This document shows positions 18,227 through 26,418 of a DNA stretch of 64,000 nt, in pieces. A program made the translations under genes and the position numbers. How positions within the stretch are numbered: position 1 is the stretch's first letter; each line of letters opens with the position of its first letter. Below the pieces are notes generated by a model that searched no databases, was not told where the DNA came from, and saw nothing but the letters and a program-made list of their open reading frames with translations. Origin of the DNA: DATHZQ01 sp963823505 (GTDB lineage Bacteria; Actinomycetota; Acidimicrobiia; Spongiisociales; UBA5794); the NCBI GenBank assembly GCA_963823505.1, contig CAWGLY010000008.1, positions 124,001 to 188,000 of the forward strand, written 5' to 3'.

Positions 18227-19048
18227 ATGCAGCGTGTCAGATGGATCTTTGCCGCCGCTGTGGTCGCGCTCGGGGTGGCGGCCTGCGGCGGGGATGACGG
18301 CGCCGTTCTCCCCTTCGAGGAGATTCAGGCAAGCGAGATCGTCGTCGAGGCCGACCCCACGAACCCGATGCGGGCCATATTCCGGGTCGATACGACCGAG
18401 CCGGCAATCTGTGCTGTGGTCTGGGGCGAGACCGAGGCACTCGGCAACTTCAACAACTCACTCGACATGAACGGCACCGGCATCGTCGAACACAACGTGT
18501 TCCTCCCCGGCGCCGAGCCGGGACGGACCTACTACTTCCAACTCCAGGGATCCACCGCGGACGGCAGTCTGTACCGGAGTGACATCGACACGCTCACCGT
18601 GCCGGAACTCACGGACACTGGGGGCGGGGAAGCGCTCCCGGAGATGGGGCCGAATCTCGCCGAGGGAGCCACGGTGACCGAGGTGAGTTCCGAGTTCTCA
18701 GCCTCCTGGACGGGGGCCAATGCCGTCGACGGCGACCTGCTCACCGAGTGGTCAACCGCAGGTGATGGCGACGCCGCGTTCATCGAGATCGACCTGGGTT
18801 CGATACAGGACGTCGCCGGGTTCCAGTTTCTGACGCGTTCGATGGCCGACGGGACGGCCACGGCGACCACGTACCAGGTCGTGGTGGATGACGGCGTGAC
18901 CCTCGGACCTTTCCCGGCAGGTAACCCGGCACAGCCCGGATTCGCTGCTGCGGATCTCGCCGGCCAAGTCTTCCGTTTCCAGATCATCAGCTCCACCGGC
19001 GGCAACACTGGTGCCGTCGAGGTCAGGGTGCTCGCCCCGGCGGGCTGA
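18227..19048 (+). CDS. Lipoprotein with discoidin (F5/8 type C)-like domain
   Basis: The 273-residue protein has a signal peptide with lipobox GVAAC (Cys about 20). Residues 35-130 resemble a fibronectin type III-like sandwich (PGRTYYFQLQGSTADGSLYRSD), and residues 145-273 a discoidin-like jelly roll (NAVDGDLLTEWSTAGDGDAAFIEIDLG). Such domains bind sugars or surfaces. It is an extracellular, membrane-anchored protein of unknown ligand. It converges on the MpaB-like gene. Confidence 0.75.
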   Translation: MQRVRWIFAAAVVALGVAACGGDDGAVLPFEEIQASEIVVEADPTNPMRAIFRVDTTEPAICAVVWGETEALGNFNNSLDMNGTGIVEHNVFLPGAEPGRTYYFQLQGSTADGSLYRSDIDTLTVPELTDTGGGEALPEMGPNLAEGATVTEVSSEFSASWTGANAVDGDLLTEWSTAGDGDAAFIEIDLGSIQDVAGFQFLTRSMADGTATATTYQVVVDDGVTLGPFPAGNPAQPGFAAADLAGQVFRFQIISSTGGNTGAVEVRVLAPAG

Positions 19049-19055
19049 ACAACTT

Positions 19056-20009
19056 TCAGGTGCTGCGGCGCTGCTCGTGGCCGGACGGCTTGCGGGTCGC
19101 CGGTGCGAGAAGGGGTTGACGAAACATACCATCGGGCACCTCGGCCCCGCTGCGCACGAGCGCTACGTGCCACGAAGGCGAATTGCCGAGTGCCCATCGG
19201 AGGAACGAGATCACCCCCTTGCCGATGAGGATCGCACCGGGGATCTTCCGAAGACCAAGGATGTGGCGCAGACGTTTCGGAATCGTCGCCGCCGCGGCCC
19301 AATACATCAAGCGGTAGGCGATCCGAATCTGGAGCGGCAGCGGAGGCGACCGCAAGAACGAGATCGCCTCGACCAAACCCGGCGATGGGCCGATGTCCGG
19401 GTGGTCGGCAACCCAACGTGCAAGCGAGTCGGCGGTATCCGGCAGGGGATCGGCGTCGAGGAGGCGTCCGACTTCTGTCTGCTCCGCAACGAACAGATCG
19501 GTGTCGATCGACAACCGGCTCCTCGGCCCGTAGACCTCATAGGCGACGAGGAAGGAATCGGTGAGGGTGTTGTGCACCCAAGCCGCATACTGCGGCATGT
19601 CGGCCGAGTAGGCCCTGCCCCTGTGAGAATTGCCCGAGACCGGTCGGTGCACGCCGCGGACGATTCTGGCGGCTCGCTCCACCTCGGGGATGGCGCCGAA
19701 GCATGTCGCGGTGACGTAGGCGGACGTGCGCGAGAGCCGGCCGAGCGGGTCCTCCTTGTACCGGGAGTGCTGTTGCACGCCGGCCACCACCTCGGGGTGC
19801 GCCGCCTGTACGAGGAGGGCTCGCAAACCGCCGATGAAGGCTGCTGCATCGCCGATGATCGGCCAGGTTGCGCTGTTCGGGCCGAACAATCCTGGATCGC
19901 CTGGATAGTCCAGCGTATTTGCGAGGGGATAGGGCGCATGGGCGAAAAGTCCCGTGGCGCGATCAACTACGCGGTCCCTGGCCTGGTCGACGAGGTTCTT
20001 CAATCCCAT
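19056..20009 (-). CDS. Oxygenase MpaB-family protein (DUF2236)
   Basis: The 317-residue protein matches the DUF2236/MpaB family abundant in actinobacteria: ALLVQAAHPEVVAGVQQHSRYKEDPLGRLSRT, then GNSHRGRAYSADMPQYAAWVHNTLTDSFL, with conserved His residues that bind haem in characterised relatives such as latex-clearing protein. The reaction is unknown. It starts MGLKNLVDQAR at 20009 with no strong ribosome-binding site. Confidence 0.85.
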   Translation of the reverse strand: MGLKNLVDQARDRVVDRATGLFAHAPYPLANTLDYPGDPGLFGPNSATWPIIGDAAAFIGGLRALLVQAAHPEVVAGVQQHSRYKEDPLGRLSRTSAYVTATCFGAIPEVERAARIVRGVHRPVSGNSHRGRAYSADMPQYAAWVHNTLTDSFLVAYEVYGPRSRLSIDTDLFVAEQTEVGRLLDADPLPDTADSLARWVADHPDIGPSPGLVEAISFLRSPPLPLQIRIAYRLMYWAAAATIPKRLRHILGLRKIPGAILIGKGVISFLRWALGNSPSWHVALVRSGAEVPDGMFRQPLLAPATRKPSGHEQRRST

Positions 20010-20331
20010 GATTCCCAGCTCACATTGCGGTCACGGCATTGTTGCCGTTCCACCGTTCTACGAAGCACGGGGCGAGACTGGACGAGCCGTCGCAGCAGAA
20101 AGGAGAAGAGGGCTGCAGACGCGGCAGAGGGGCCTGAAAGGGTGGTCGCAGGGCGGTGCACGTAATCTCCGCGCCACACCTGGCAGCGCCACTTCAGACC
20201 CCTATGTCACGGTGAGTGTGCACCTCGAGAACCGTCCGGACTAGGGACGAAAGTCCCTGGCAGTCCTGTCACCCCAGATCGTCGTAGGCAGCCGCAGCGG
20301 CATACCCTTTGAAGCCCCGACGGACCATCAT
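20010..20331. other. Intergenic region with no supported gene
   Basis: This 322-bp divergent space between the MpaB-like gene and the alpha/beta hydrolase holds no reading frame that looks coding. Its one clear structure is the palindrome at 20238-20266, described separately. Promoters for both flanking genes should lie here. Confidence 0.5.
20238..20266. promoter_or_regulatory. Palindrome with DosR-like core upstream of alpha/beta hydrolase
   Basis: AGGGACGAAAGTCCCT at 20243-20258 is a perfect 6-bp inverted repeat around GAAA, nested in an outer GGACT/AGTCC pair. The core GGGAC-N4-GTCCC differs in one base from the mycobacterial DosR consensus core GGGACTWWAGTCCC. It could equally be a GNRA-loop RNA hairpin. 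It lies 65 bp before the GTG at 20332. Binding by a DosR homologue is unproven. Confidence 0.4.
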
Positions 20332-21195
20332 GTGAATAGCGCTTCTCCATCGTCCTCCCTCACCATCCCGGCACCCGACGGCACGACCCTTCATGTCATC
20401 GTGCGGCAGGCTGATCCCGGCGCGGTGCCGTTCCTCCTCGTTCACGGCCTGGCCTCGAACGCCCGGCTCTGGGATGGCGTCGGGGAGAGGCTCGCTGCAG
20501 GCGGTCATCCCAGCGTCGCGGTCGACCAGCGCGGCCACGGCGAGTCCGGCAAGGTCGATCACGGTTTTGACTTCCCGACGTTGGTGGACGATCTCGCGGC
20601 GGTGGTTGCCGGGTCGGTCGGGGGCCCGGTGATCGCTGCCGGCCAGTCGTGGGGCGGAAACGTCGTCCTGGAACTCGCTGCGCAGCGGCCTGACGTGGTG
20701 GCCGGGGTGGTCTGCGTCGACGGTGGGTTCATCAAGATCTCCTCCGTGTTCGACGATTGGAGGGCGGCTGAGCTTGCTTTGGCCCCACCCTCCATGGCAG
20801 GTACGACACGCACCGATCTGCGAGAACTGCTGCGCTCCGGTCTCGCCGGGTTCTCTGACCGGGGAATCGATGCCCAACTGGCGAACTTCGAGGATCTCCC
20901 CGACGGCACGGTGCGGTCCCGGCTGAGCAGGGATCGCCACATGACCATTCTCCGTTTCTTGTGGGAACACGATCCCGACGCCCTTTCGGCGCGAGTACGA
21001 CAGCCGGTGCTCGTGATCGCCACCGAGGGCGGATTCGCCGACAAAGACAGGCGAGTGGATGAGTTTGCGCAAGGCCTCGACCGCGGGTCTGTGGTGTGGA
21101 TGGATGCGCATCATGACGTTCACGCCCAACACCCCGACTCGGTCGGCGAGCTGATGATCCGCTTCGCCCAACGGATAGGAGGTGAGGCGTCGTGA
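20332..21195 (+). CDS. Alpha/beta hydrolase
   Basis: The 287-residue protein has the alpha/beta hydrolase pattern: FLLVHGLASNARLWDGVGERL with the HG oxyanion motif, VDQRGHGESGK, the nucleophile elbow GQSWGG, and a catalytic His in WMDAHHDVHAQHP. Substrate is unknown. The GTG at 20332 is the only in-frame start near the domain beginning; the ribosome-binding site is weak. Its stop overlaps the next gene's GTG by 4 bp. Confidence 0.85.
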   Translation: MNSASPSSSLTIPAPDGTTLHVIVRQADPGAVPFLLVHGLASNARLWDGVGERLAAGGHPSVAVDQRGHGESGKVDHGFDFPTLVDDLAAVVAGSVGGPVIAAGQSWGGNVVLELAAQRPDVVAGVVCVDGGFIKISSVFDDWRAAELALAPPSMAGTTRTDLRELLRSGLAGFSDRGIDAQLANFEDLPDGTVRSRLSRDRHMTILRFLWEHDPDALSARVRQPVLVIATEGGFADKDRRVDEFAQGLDRGSVVWMDAHHDVHAQHPDSVGELMIRFAQRIGGEAS

Positions 21196-22340
21196 GCGGC
21201 CGCCTCGTTCTGATGGGCTCGGGAGAAGTCGCTCCGCCCCTCGTGGCTACCCACCGCAGCGGCATACAGGCTGCCGATGCCGATCGGGTGACCATCCTCG
21301 ACACACCCTTTGGTTTCCAGGAGAACGCTCCCCAGCTGACAGATCGGCTCATCGATTTCTTTGCGACGAGCTTGCGGATCGAGGCCGAGGTCGCTTCGCT
21401 GCCACGGCCCGGCGCTTCGCCCCTCGAGGTCGAGCAGATGCTCGCTGCGGTGCGGCGTTCCCGCTATGTCTTCGCTGGGCCAGGCTCGCCGAGCTACGCC
21501 CTGCGCATCTGGAGGGACACAGATCTTGCCGAGGCCCTCCGCTCTGTTGTGGCGTCTGGAGGGACCGTGACGTTCGCATCGGCAGCCGCGCTCACTCTGG
21601 GCGTCAAGACCATCCCCGTGTACGAGATCTACAAGGTTGGGGAGGATCCGTTCTGGCTGGACGGTCTCGGGGTCTCGGCGCTCCTCGGTCTGCCGGCGAC
21701 GATCGTCCCCCATTGGAACAACGCCGAAGGCGGGAACCACGACACGAGCCGCTGCTACATCGGCGAGCGGCGGCTGCGTACTCTCGAGACTGACCTCACA
21801 ACCGGGATCATCGGCATCGACGAGCACACGGCCGCCACTCTCGACTTCGGCAGGCGGACGCTGGACGTGACCGGCGTTGGCGGCGTCGTGCTGCGAGGCG
21901 ACGACGAGATACGCCTCGACTCGGGCGAGGCCCTTGCACTCGATGAGGTGGCCCGGCGTCTGGGACACACCCGGCGTGAGGACCCCGCGGCTCGCAACAT
22001 CAGACAGCCCATGAAGGGGTTCGCAGACGCCATTGCTGCCGGCGACGCGGATGCGGCAGTAGGGGCGACCTTGCACATGGAGGCGGCTGCCGCATCTGAT
22101 CCTGCGCTGCGTGGAGTGGTGCGATCGATGGTCGTCGAGTTGGGCCGGGTCGCGGAGCGCGGCATGGCCGACCCGAACGTGGCCGTTGGCCCCTTTGTCG
22201 ACCTCTTGTTGGAACTCCGGGATCGTGCCAGGGCCGAGCGCAGGTTTGCGGACGCGGATCACATCCGGGAGCGCCTGCTCGCAGCGGGGGTCGACGTGCG
22301 CGACACGCCCGAAGGGGTCATCTGGGACCGCACCGGCTGA
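21192..22340 (+). CDS. Peptidase S51-like domain fused to a CysRS-type C-terminal domain
   Basis: A 382-residue two-part protein. Residues 1-225 resemble the S51/class-I-glutamine-amidotransferase-like fold, with GSGEVAPPL, a FAGPGSPSYALR turn (the place of the nucleophile loop) and VPHWNNAEGGNHDTS. Residues about 270-382 resemble the helical C-terminal domain of cysteinyl-tRNA synthetase, ending ARAERRFADADHIRERLLAAG and then DVRDTPEGVIWDRTG, close to CysRS's final motif. No synthetase catalytic domain is present. Function is unknown; tRNA or substrate binding by the tail is inference. It is translationally coupled to the hydrolase. Confidence 0.75.
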   Translation: MSGRLVLMGSGEVAPPLVATHRSGIQAADADRVTILDTPFGFQENAPQLTDRLIDFFATSLRIEAEVASLPRPGASPLEVEQMLAAVRRSRYVFAGPGSPSYALRIWRDTDLAEALRSVVASGGTVTFASAAALTLGVKTIPVYEIYKVGEDPFWLDGLGVSALLGLPATIVPHWNNAEGGNHDTSRCYIGERRLRTLETDLTTGIIGIDEHTAATLDFGRRTLDVTGVGGVVLRGDDEIRLDSGEALALDEVARRLGHTRREDPAARNIRQPMKGFADAIAAGDADAAVGATLHMEAAAASDPALRGVVRSMVVELGRVAERGMADPNVAVGPFVDLLLELRDRARAERRFADADHIRERLLAAGVDVRDTPEGVIWDRTG

Positions 22341-22352
22341 GTCACGCACTCG

Positions 22353-24485
22353 TCAACCCGGGTTGCGGTGGACGCCCTCTCGCGGCAGGAGCGCAGGGAT
22401 CACGAGGAGGGCCGCCGCTGCTGCCGTCAGCATCGCCACCCACATGATGACCGAGACCTGACCGTGGATGCGGAGCGGCGAGAGCCACAGTGCGCTGAGC
22501 GCCAACGCGATGCCAAGTGCGTTGGCCACGATCGGCCGCCCTGCGCTGTCGATCGCCCGTAGTACGTAGCCGGGCCCGTCAGGTCGTGCACGGTCGATGG
22601 CCGCCACGAAATGGATCGAATAGTCGATGCCGACGCCGATGACGATGGACGAGATGACGGCGGTCAGCAGGTTGAGTTGGATCCCCGAGGCTGCGATGAA
22701 ACCGAGCAATGTCACGACTGTGAGCATGATCGGGACCAGGGCGACGAGCGTGTGCCGCAGGTTCCGGTAGGTCACCCACAGCATCACGACGACGAGGGCG
22801 AACGCGACGACGACCGACACGATCTGCGCCTGCAGCACGAGACGTGCGATCTCGTCCCACACGACGGGCATGCCGGTGAGGGTGCGGATCTCAGGCGTTG
22901 CGTCCGCAAAGGCGAGCCATCCCTGCAGGTCGTCGGTGGAGAAGTCGGCCGGCAGCAGCATGAACCGCAGGCCATCGTCGCTGACCATGGCGCCGACGGG
23001 CAGCTCGACCTCTCCGGTGATGGCTGCTTGTGCCAGCTCCTCCTGACCAGCCGCCGCAACGTCGGCCACCGAGAAGACCCTACGCACACCCGGCTGCGCT
23101 TCGAGCTCGACAGACACGGCCGAGATAGCCGCCAGCTGCGCCGCCGGCTCCGACGCCGGATCGAACACAAACTCCCCGACGAGCGGGGTTGCCCCGCCAA
23201 AGAGCTCCTCCGTCTTGTCGAACGCCACCCGCACGGGATCGTCGTCCTTGAAGAAGAACAGCTGATCCGGGTTGACCTCGAGCCGCGGTACGAAGATCGC
23301 AGCAAAGATCAGGAGCCCTGAGGTCAGGGCGACGGCAGGGACCCGAGTTGTGACCAGGGTCTTGATCCCCGAGGTGACCCTGGGCCCGAGCAACGCCTGG
23401 TGGTGGTGATCCTTGATCGTCAACCTGCTGAGGATCGCCGGCAACGAGAAGAACGAGATGATGCCTGCAAAGGTGATGCCCAGGGCCGTGAAGAGCCCCA
23501 GCTGGCGGATCGGCTCGACGTCGGTCGCCAGCAACGACAAGAAGCCGACTGCGGTGCTGACGGTTGTGAGGATCATCGGAACGCCGACGTGGGACAGTGC
23601 AGACGACACGCGCTCCACGGGATCCGGGTTGGCTGTTGCGTCCTGGAAGTGGGTCACGAAGTGGAGCCCGTCTGCGGAACCCATCACGACGACGAAGATC
23701 GGAACGATGACGGTGACGATGTCGATCTCGCGTCCAAGCCCGAAGATCAGCCCAAACGTCCACAACGAACCCAAGGCCGCCGGGAGGATGGCCAGGAGGC
23801 TCAACCTGCGATCCCCGATCGTGGCGTAGAACACCAGCACGAGCAACACGATCACCGCCGGGGGGATGAGCAGGATGAACAGTGACAGGACATCGAACAC
23901 CCTGGCGAACACCACAGGGTTGCCGGAGAACGTGAGGGTCAATCCCTCGGGGGCGATGACATCGTCGGCGTTGCGGGCCACCGCGACCCGATCGCCATCC
24001 GGGGTGAGCATCACCAACGTGTGCTGGCCGTCTTCGCTGAGCAACAGTGTCGTGACCGGGCTGGCAAGCAGCTCGCCGACCAGCTCGGGCGGAGCCGACG
24101 CGATGAGCTCAGGCGTGATGGCTACACCCCGCTGCGGGACGGTCGCCGGGACCACCGAAGCCACGGCCGATACGCCCGGCACGGCCGCCAGCCGGTCCCG
24201 CAACTCCGCCAGCCGGGCGAGCGCCCCTGGCTCGGCGAACGTCTCGCCGTCAGGCAGTGAGACGACGACGTTGATGGGGTCGGCAGCGTCGTATTTCTCC
24301 TGAAGCGCCGCGAACTCTTCGCCACGCTCGTTGCCTTCGAGGAGGAAAGACGACACGTCGGCGTTGAACTGCACCCGGAACAGCATGAGCACGGCGACGA
24401 GAGTGATGAGCGCCGTGGCCGCCAGGACGCGGCGCGAGTGGGCGACGATGACGCTGGCAACCCGGGACACGGCGAACCTCCGCAC
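22353..24485 (-). CDS. MMPL/RND-superfamily membrane transporter
   Basis: The 710-residue protein shows two repeats of an RND/MMPL transporter: an N-terminal helix, a large extracytoplasmic loop (residues 45-205), a five-helix bundle with IVVVMGSADGLHFVTHFQDA, then a second helix, loop and bundle with VIGVGIDYSIHFVAAIDRARPDG. The GxDYxxH-like motif is typical of proton relay in MMPL proteins. Such proteins export lipids or hopanoids. No lipid-synthesis gene is adjacent, so cargo is unknown. Confidence 0.88.
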   Translation of the reverse strand: MRRFAVSRVASVIVAHSRRVLAATALITLVAVLMLFRVQFNADVSSFLLEGNERGEEFAALQEKYDAADPINVVVSLPDGETFAEPGALARLAELRDRLAAVPGVSAVASVVPATVPQRGVAITPELIASAPPELVGELLASPVTTLLLSEDGQHTLVMLTPDGDRVAVARNADDVIAPEGLTLTFSGNPVVFARVFDVLSLFILLIPPAVIVLLVLVFYATIGDRRLSLLAILPAALGSLWTFGLIFGLGREIDIVTVIVPIFVVVMGSADGLHFVTHFQDATANPDPVERVSSALSHVGVPMILTTVSTAVGFLSLLATDVEPIRQLGLFTALGITFAGIISFFSLPAILSRLTIKDHHHQALLGPRVTSGIKTLVTTRVPAVALTSGLLIFAAIFVPRLEVNPDQLFFFKDDDPVRVAFDKTEELFGGATPLVGEFVFDPASEPAAQLAAISAVSVELEAQPGVRRVFSVADVAAAGQEELAQAAITGEVELPVGAMVSDDGLRFMLLPADFSTDDLQGWLAFADATPEIRTLTGMPVVWDEIARLVLQAQIVSVVVAFALVVVMLWVTYRNLRHTLVALVPIMLTVVTLLGFIAASGIQLNLLTAVISSIVIGVGIDYSIHFVAAIDRARPDGPGYVLRAIDSAGRPIVANALGIALALSALWLSPLRIHGQVSVIMWVAMLTAAAAALLVIPALLPREGVHRNPG

Positions 24486-24614
24486 GCGAGCCTACGACGC
24501 AGCCAAGGCGGTCGCGTAGGGCCGCACGTCCTGCCGCTGGGGTCCGACCGCGAGGCCGGGGGCGGGTTGGAGGTCAGGTTTGGCGGTCGCTCCTGGCGGT
24601 CCTACCGTGACCGG

Positions 24615-25082
24615 ATGGCTCGAACGATCGCTACCAACCGTCGGATCGAACGCAAAGAGCTACTCGACTTCATCCGGCCCCGGCACCACGCCGTGCTGGC
24701 CACGACCCGCCGCGATGGCCGACCACAGATGTCACCCGTCACAGCGGGCGTCGACGATGCAGGCCGTCTTGTGGTGGCCAGTTATCCGGAGCGGGCGAAG
24801 AGCTTCAACATCGAAGCCAATCCGGCCGTCTCGGTCTGTGTCCTCTCCGATGACTTCGGAGGTGAGTGGGTGCAGCTCGATGGTTCAGCCGAAGTGGTGC
24901 GGTTGCCCGATGCCCTCGAGCCGTTCGTTGAGTACTTTCGCAACATTTCTGGGGAACACCCGGATTGGGATGAGTACCGGCGAGCCATGGTCGAACAGGG
25001 CAAGGTGCTGATTCGGGTCACCATCGAGCGGTGGGGGCCGATCGCCCGAGGCGGGTTCCCAGCTCGTTTGGTTGAGCCCTGA
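24615..25082 (+). CDS. PPOX-class F420-dependent oxidoreductase
   Basis: The 155-residue protein shows the split-barrel pattern of F420-dependent PPOX proteins: FIRPRHHAVLATTRRDGRPQMSPVTAGVDDAGRLVVAS, PAVSVCVLSDDFGGEWVQLDGSAEVV and a C-terminal IRVTIERWGPIARGGFP. These reduce biliverdin or other substrates with F420H2. The ATG at 24615 fits the family N-terminus. It is followed closely by the pRiA4b-ORF3-like gene and may be co-transcribed. Confidence 0.85.
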   Translation: MARTIATNRRIERKELLDFIRPRHHAVLATTRRDGRPQMSPVTAGVDDAGRLVVASYPERAKSFNIEANPAVSVCVLSDDFGGEWVQLDGSAEVVRLPDALEPFVEYFRNISGEHPDWDEYRRAMVEQGKVLIRVTIERWGPIARGGFPARLVEP

Positions 25083-25092
25083 GGGAGGCGTC

Positions 25093-25659
25093 GTGGCGAA
25101 GACCGTCCATCAGTTGAAGGTGACGCTCCGTCAGGTGAAGCCGCCCGTGTGGCGGCGGATCGTCGTGGAGTCCGACGCGACTCTGGGGGAGTTGGCTGCG
25201 GTCCTGGAGGCGGCGATGGGGTGGTTGGGCGGGCACCTCCACTCGTTTGACGTCGGCGGCACCCGGTATGGGATGCCGAACCCCGACTGGGGGATGGACG
25301 ATCTCGACGAGAACCGGTTCCGGCTCGATGCCGTACTCCCGAAGGTGGGGGTGAAGATGCGGTGGGATTACGACTTCGGGGATGGATGGGAGCACGACGT
25401 GCTGGTGGAGGCGATCAGCATTCCCGAGCGTGGAGTCGAGCATCCCCTGTGCCTGGCCGGTAGGCGCGCCTGCCCACCCGAGGACTGCGGTGGTCCTTGG
25501 GGATACGCAGATCTCCTGGAGGCGCTGGCGAACCCCGACCATGCCGAGCACGAGGATCTCCGAGAGTGGGCGCCGCGCGACTTCGACCCTGCCTTCTTCG
25601 ACATCGAGGAGACGACCGACGATATGCGCTCGCCTCGGCCCCTCGAAGGTTGGGTGTAG
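25093..25659 (+). CDS. Plasmid pRiA4b ORF-3-like protein
   Basis: The 188-residue protein matches the pRiA4b ORF-3 family: VHQLKVTLRQVKPPVWRRIVV, HLHSFDVGGTRYG, then DYDFGDGWEHDVLVE and CLAGRRACPPEDCGGPWGYADLLEAL. Function is unknown, although the family often accompanies mobile regions. GTG at 25093 is chosen because it follows GAGGGAGG and starts the domain; an upstream Met at 25072 would overlap the PPOX gene. Confidence 0.88.
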   Translation: MAKTVHQLKVTLRQVKPPVWRRIVVESDATLGELAAVLEAAMGWLGGHLHSFDVGGTRYGMPNPDWGMDDLDENRFRLDAVLPKVGVKMRWDYDFGDGWEHDVLVEAISIPERGVEHPLCLAGRRACPPEDCGGPWGYADLLEALANPDHAEHEDLREWAPRDFDPAFFDIEETTDDMRSPRPLEGWV

Positions 25660-25686
25660 GCGCCGCCAGCCGGAAACGTAATAGCG

Positions 25687-25912
25687 GTGCCCCAACCGCT
25701 TCCCCCCTGAACCTCTGGTGCAATGGGACGCCGATCTCGTGCGGCTGCTGTCTGAGGCTGATCTGGCTATTGGCAGGCTGGATGGGCTCGCCCGAAGTCT
25801 TCCCAACCCAGACCTGTTCGTGGCGATGTACGTACGACGTGAGGCGGTGCTCAGCTCACAGATCGAAGGAACCCAGTCGAGCCTCGACGACCTCCTGGCG
25901 TTCGAGATCGAG
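25687..25912 (+). pseudogene. Fic-family protein remnant (N-terminal Fic_N fragment)
   Basis: Two frames together spell a Fic N-terminal domain: AVPQPLPP in one frame, then PEPLVQWDADLVRLLSEA continuing to SSQIEGTQSSLDDLLAFE in the next. The shift sits in a run of six C at 25702-25707. The start codon side is missing and the homology stops at about 25912, well before the catalytic HPFxxGNGR motif, which is absent. It is a decayed fragment of an AMPylating Fic gene, next to the pRiA4b-like gene. Confidence 0.75.
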
Positions 25913-25958
25913 CCGGTTTGCATTGTCGGGAATCCCGGCTCACAACCCACAAACAGCA

Positions 25959-25987
25959 GTGGCCCCCGCCTCGAGGGCGGGGGCCAC
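25959..25987 (-). terminator. Strong hairpin terminator after the Flp pilin gene
   Basis: A perfect 12-bp inverted repeat GTGGCCCCCGCC/GGCGGGGGCCAC with a TCGAG loop lies 21 bp past the pilin stop on the minus strand, followed by a modestly T-rich stretch (TGCTGTTTGTGGGTT read on the minus strand). Confidence 0.75.
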
Positions 25988-26008
25988 AACCGTTACGTTT
26001 TGCGGGAC

Positions 26009-26197
26009 TCAGCCCTGGTCGCCACCGACGTTGGCCTCGGCCGACTCGAAGGCGTTGCTGATGTCCGTGCCCAAGAAGGCGAGAATCGTGATCGCCGCGA
26101 TCGAGATGAGGGCGAGAATCACGCCGTACTCAACCATCGTTGCGCCGTCTTCGTCACTCGCAAGGCGAGCCTGTCCGGCAGTCCAAACCTGCAGCAT
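26009..26197 (-). CDS. Flp-family type IVb pilin, orphan
   Basis: The 62-residue protein has a short leader, a prepilin-peptidase-type cut after G in DEDG, then ATMVEYGVILALISIAAITIL, the hydrophobic stem with the Glu five residues after the cleavage site that defines type IV pilins. Flp pilins form Tad pili. AAAGGA precedes the ATG at a suitable spacing. No tad assembly genes are in the window, so it must use an apparatus encoded elsewhere. Confidence 0.9.
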   Translation of the reverse strand: MLQVWTAGQARLASDEDGATMVEYGVILALISIAAITILAFLGTDISNAFESAEANVGGDQG

Positions 26198-26418
26198 GTC
26201 GCTGTCCTTTCAACCTGACCCTGAGGGGGTCATTCCTCGACCCGAAGTGGGCCCCTAACCACAAGCATCATCCCGAATTCGGACGGCGAGGTCATGACCA
26301 AAAACGATGAAACGTCCGTGAGCCGATCGGCCTACCAGGTTCTGGCGACGGAAAGAGGCGATGCGGGGTCCCAGATGCGCCCGGCCCCCCGGTGCTCATC
26401 GTCGGGTGCGGCAACCCA

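Noticed and set aside
20238..20266. Reading the GNRA-type hairpin as a riboswitch
   Set aside because: A single nested hairpin without conserved junction sequence is not enough for any known riboswitch class.
23400..23885. Plus-strand Asp/Arg-rich frame within the MMPL gene
   Set aside because: Antisense shadow of transmembrane coding sequence.
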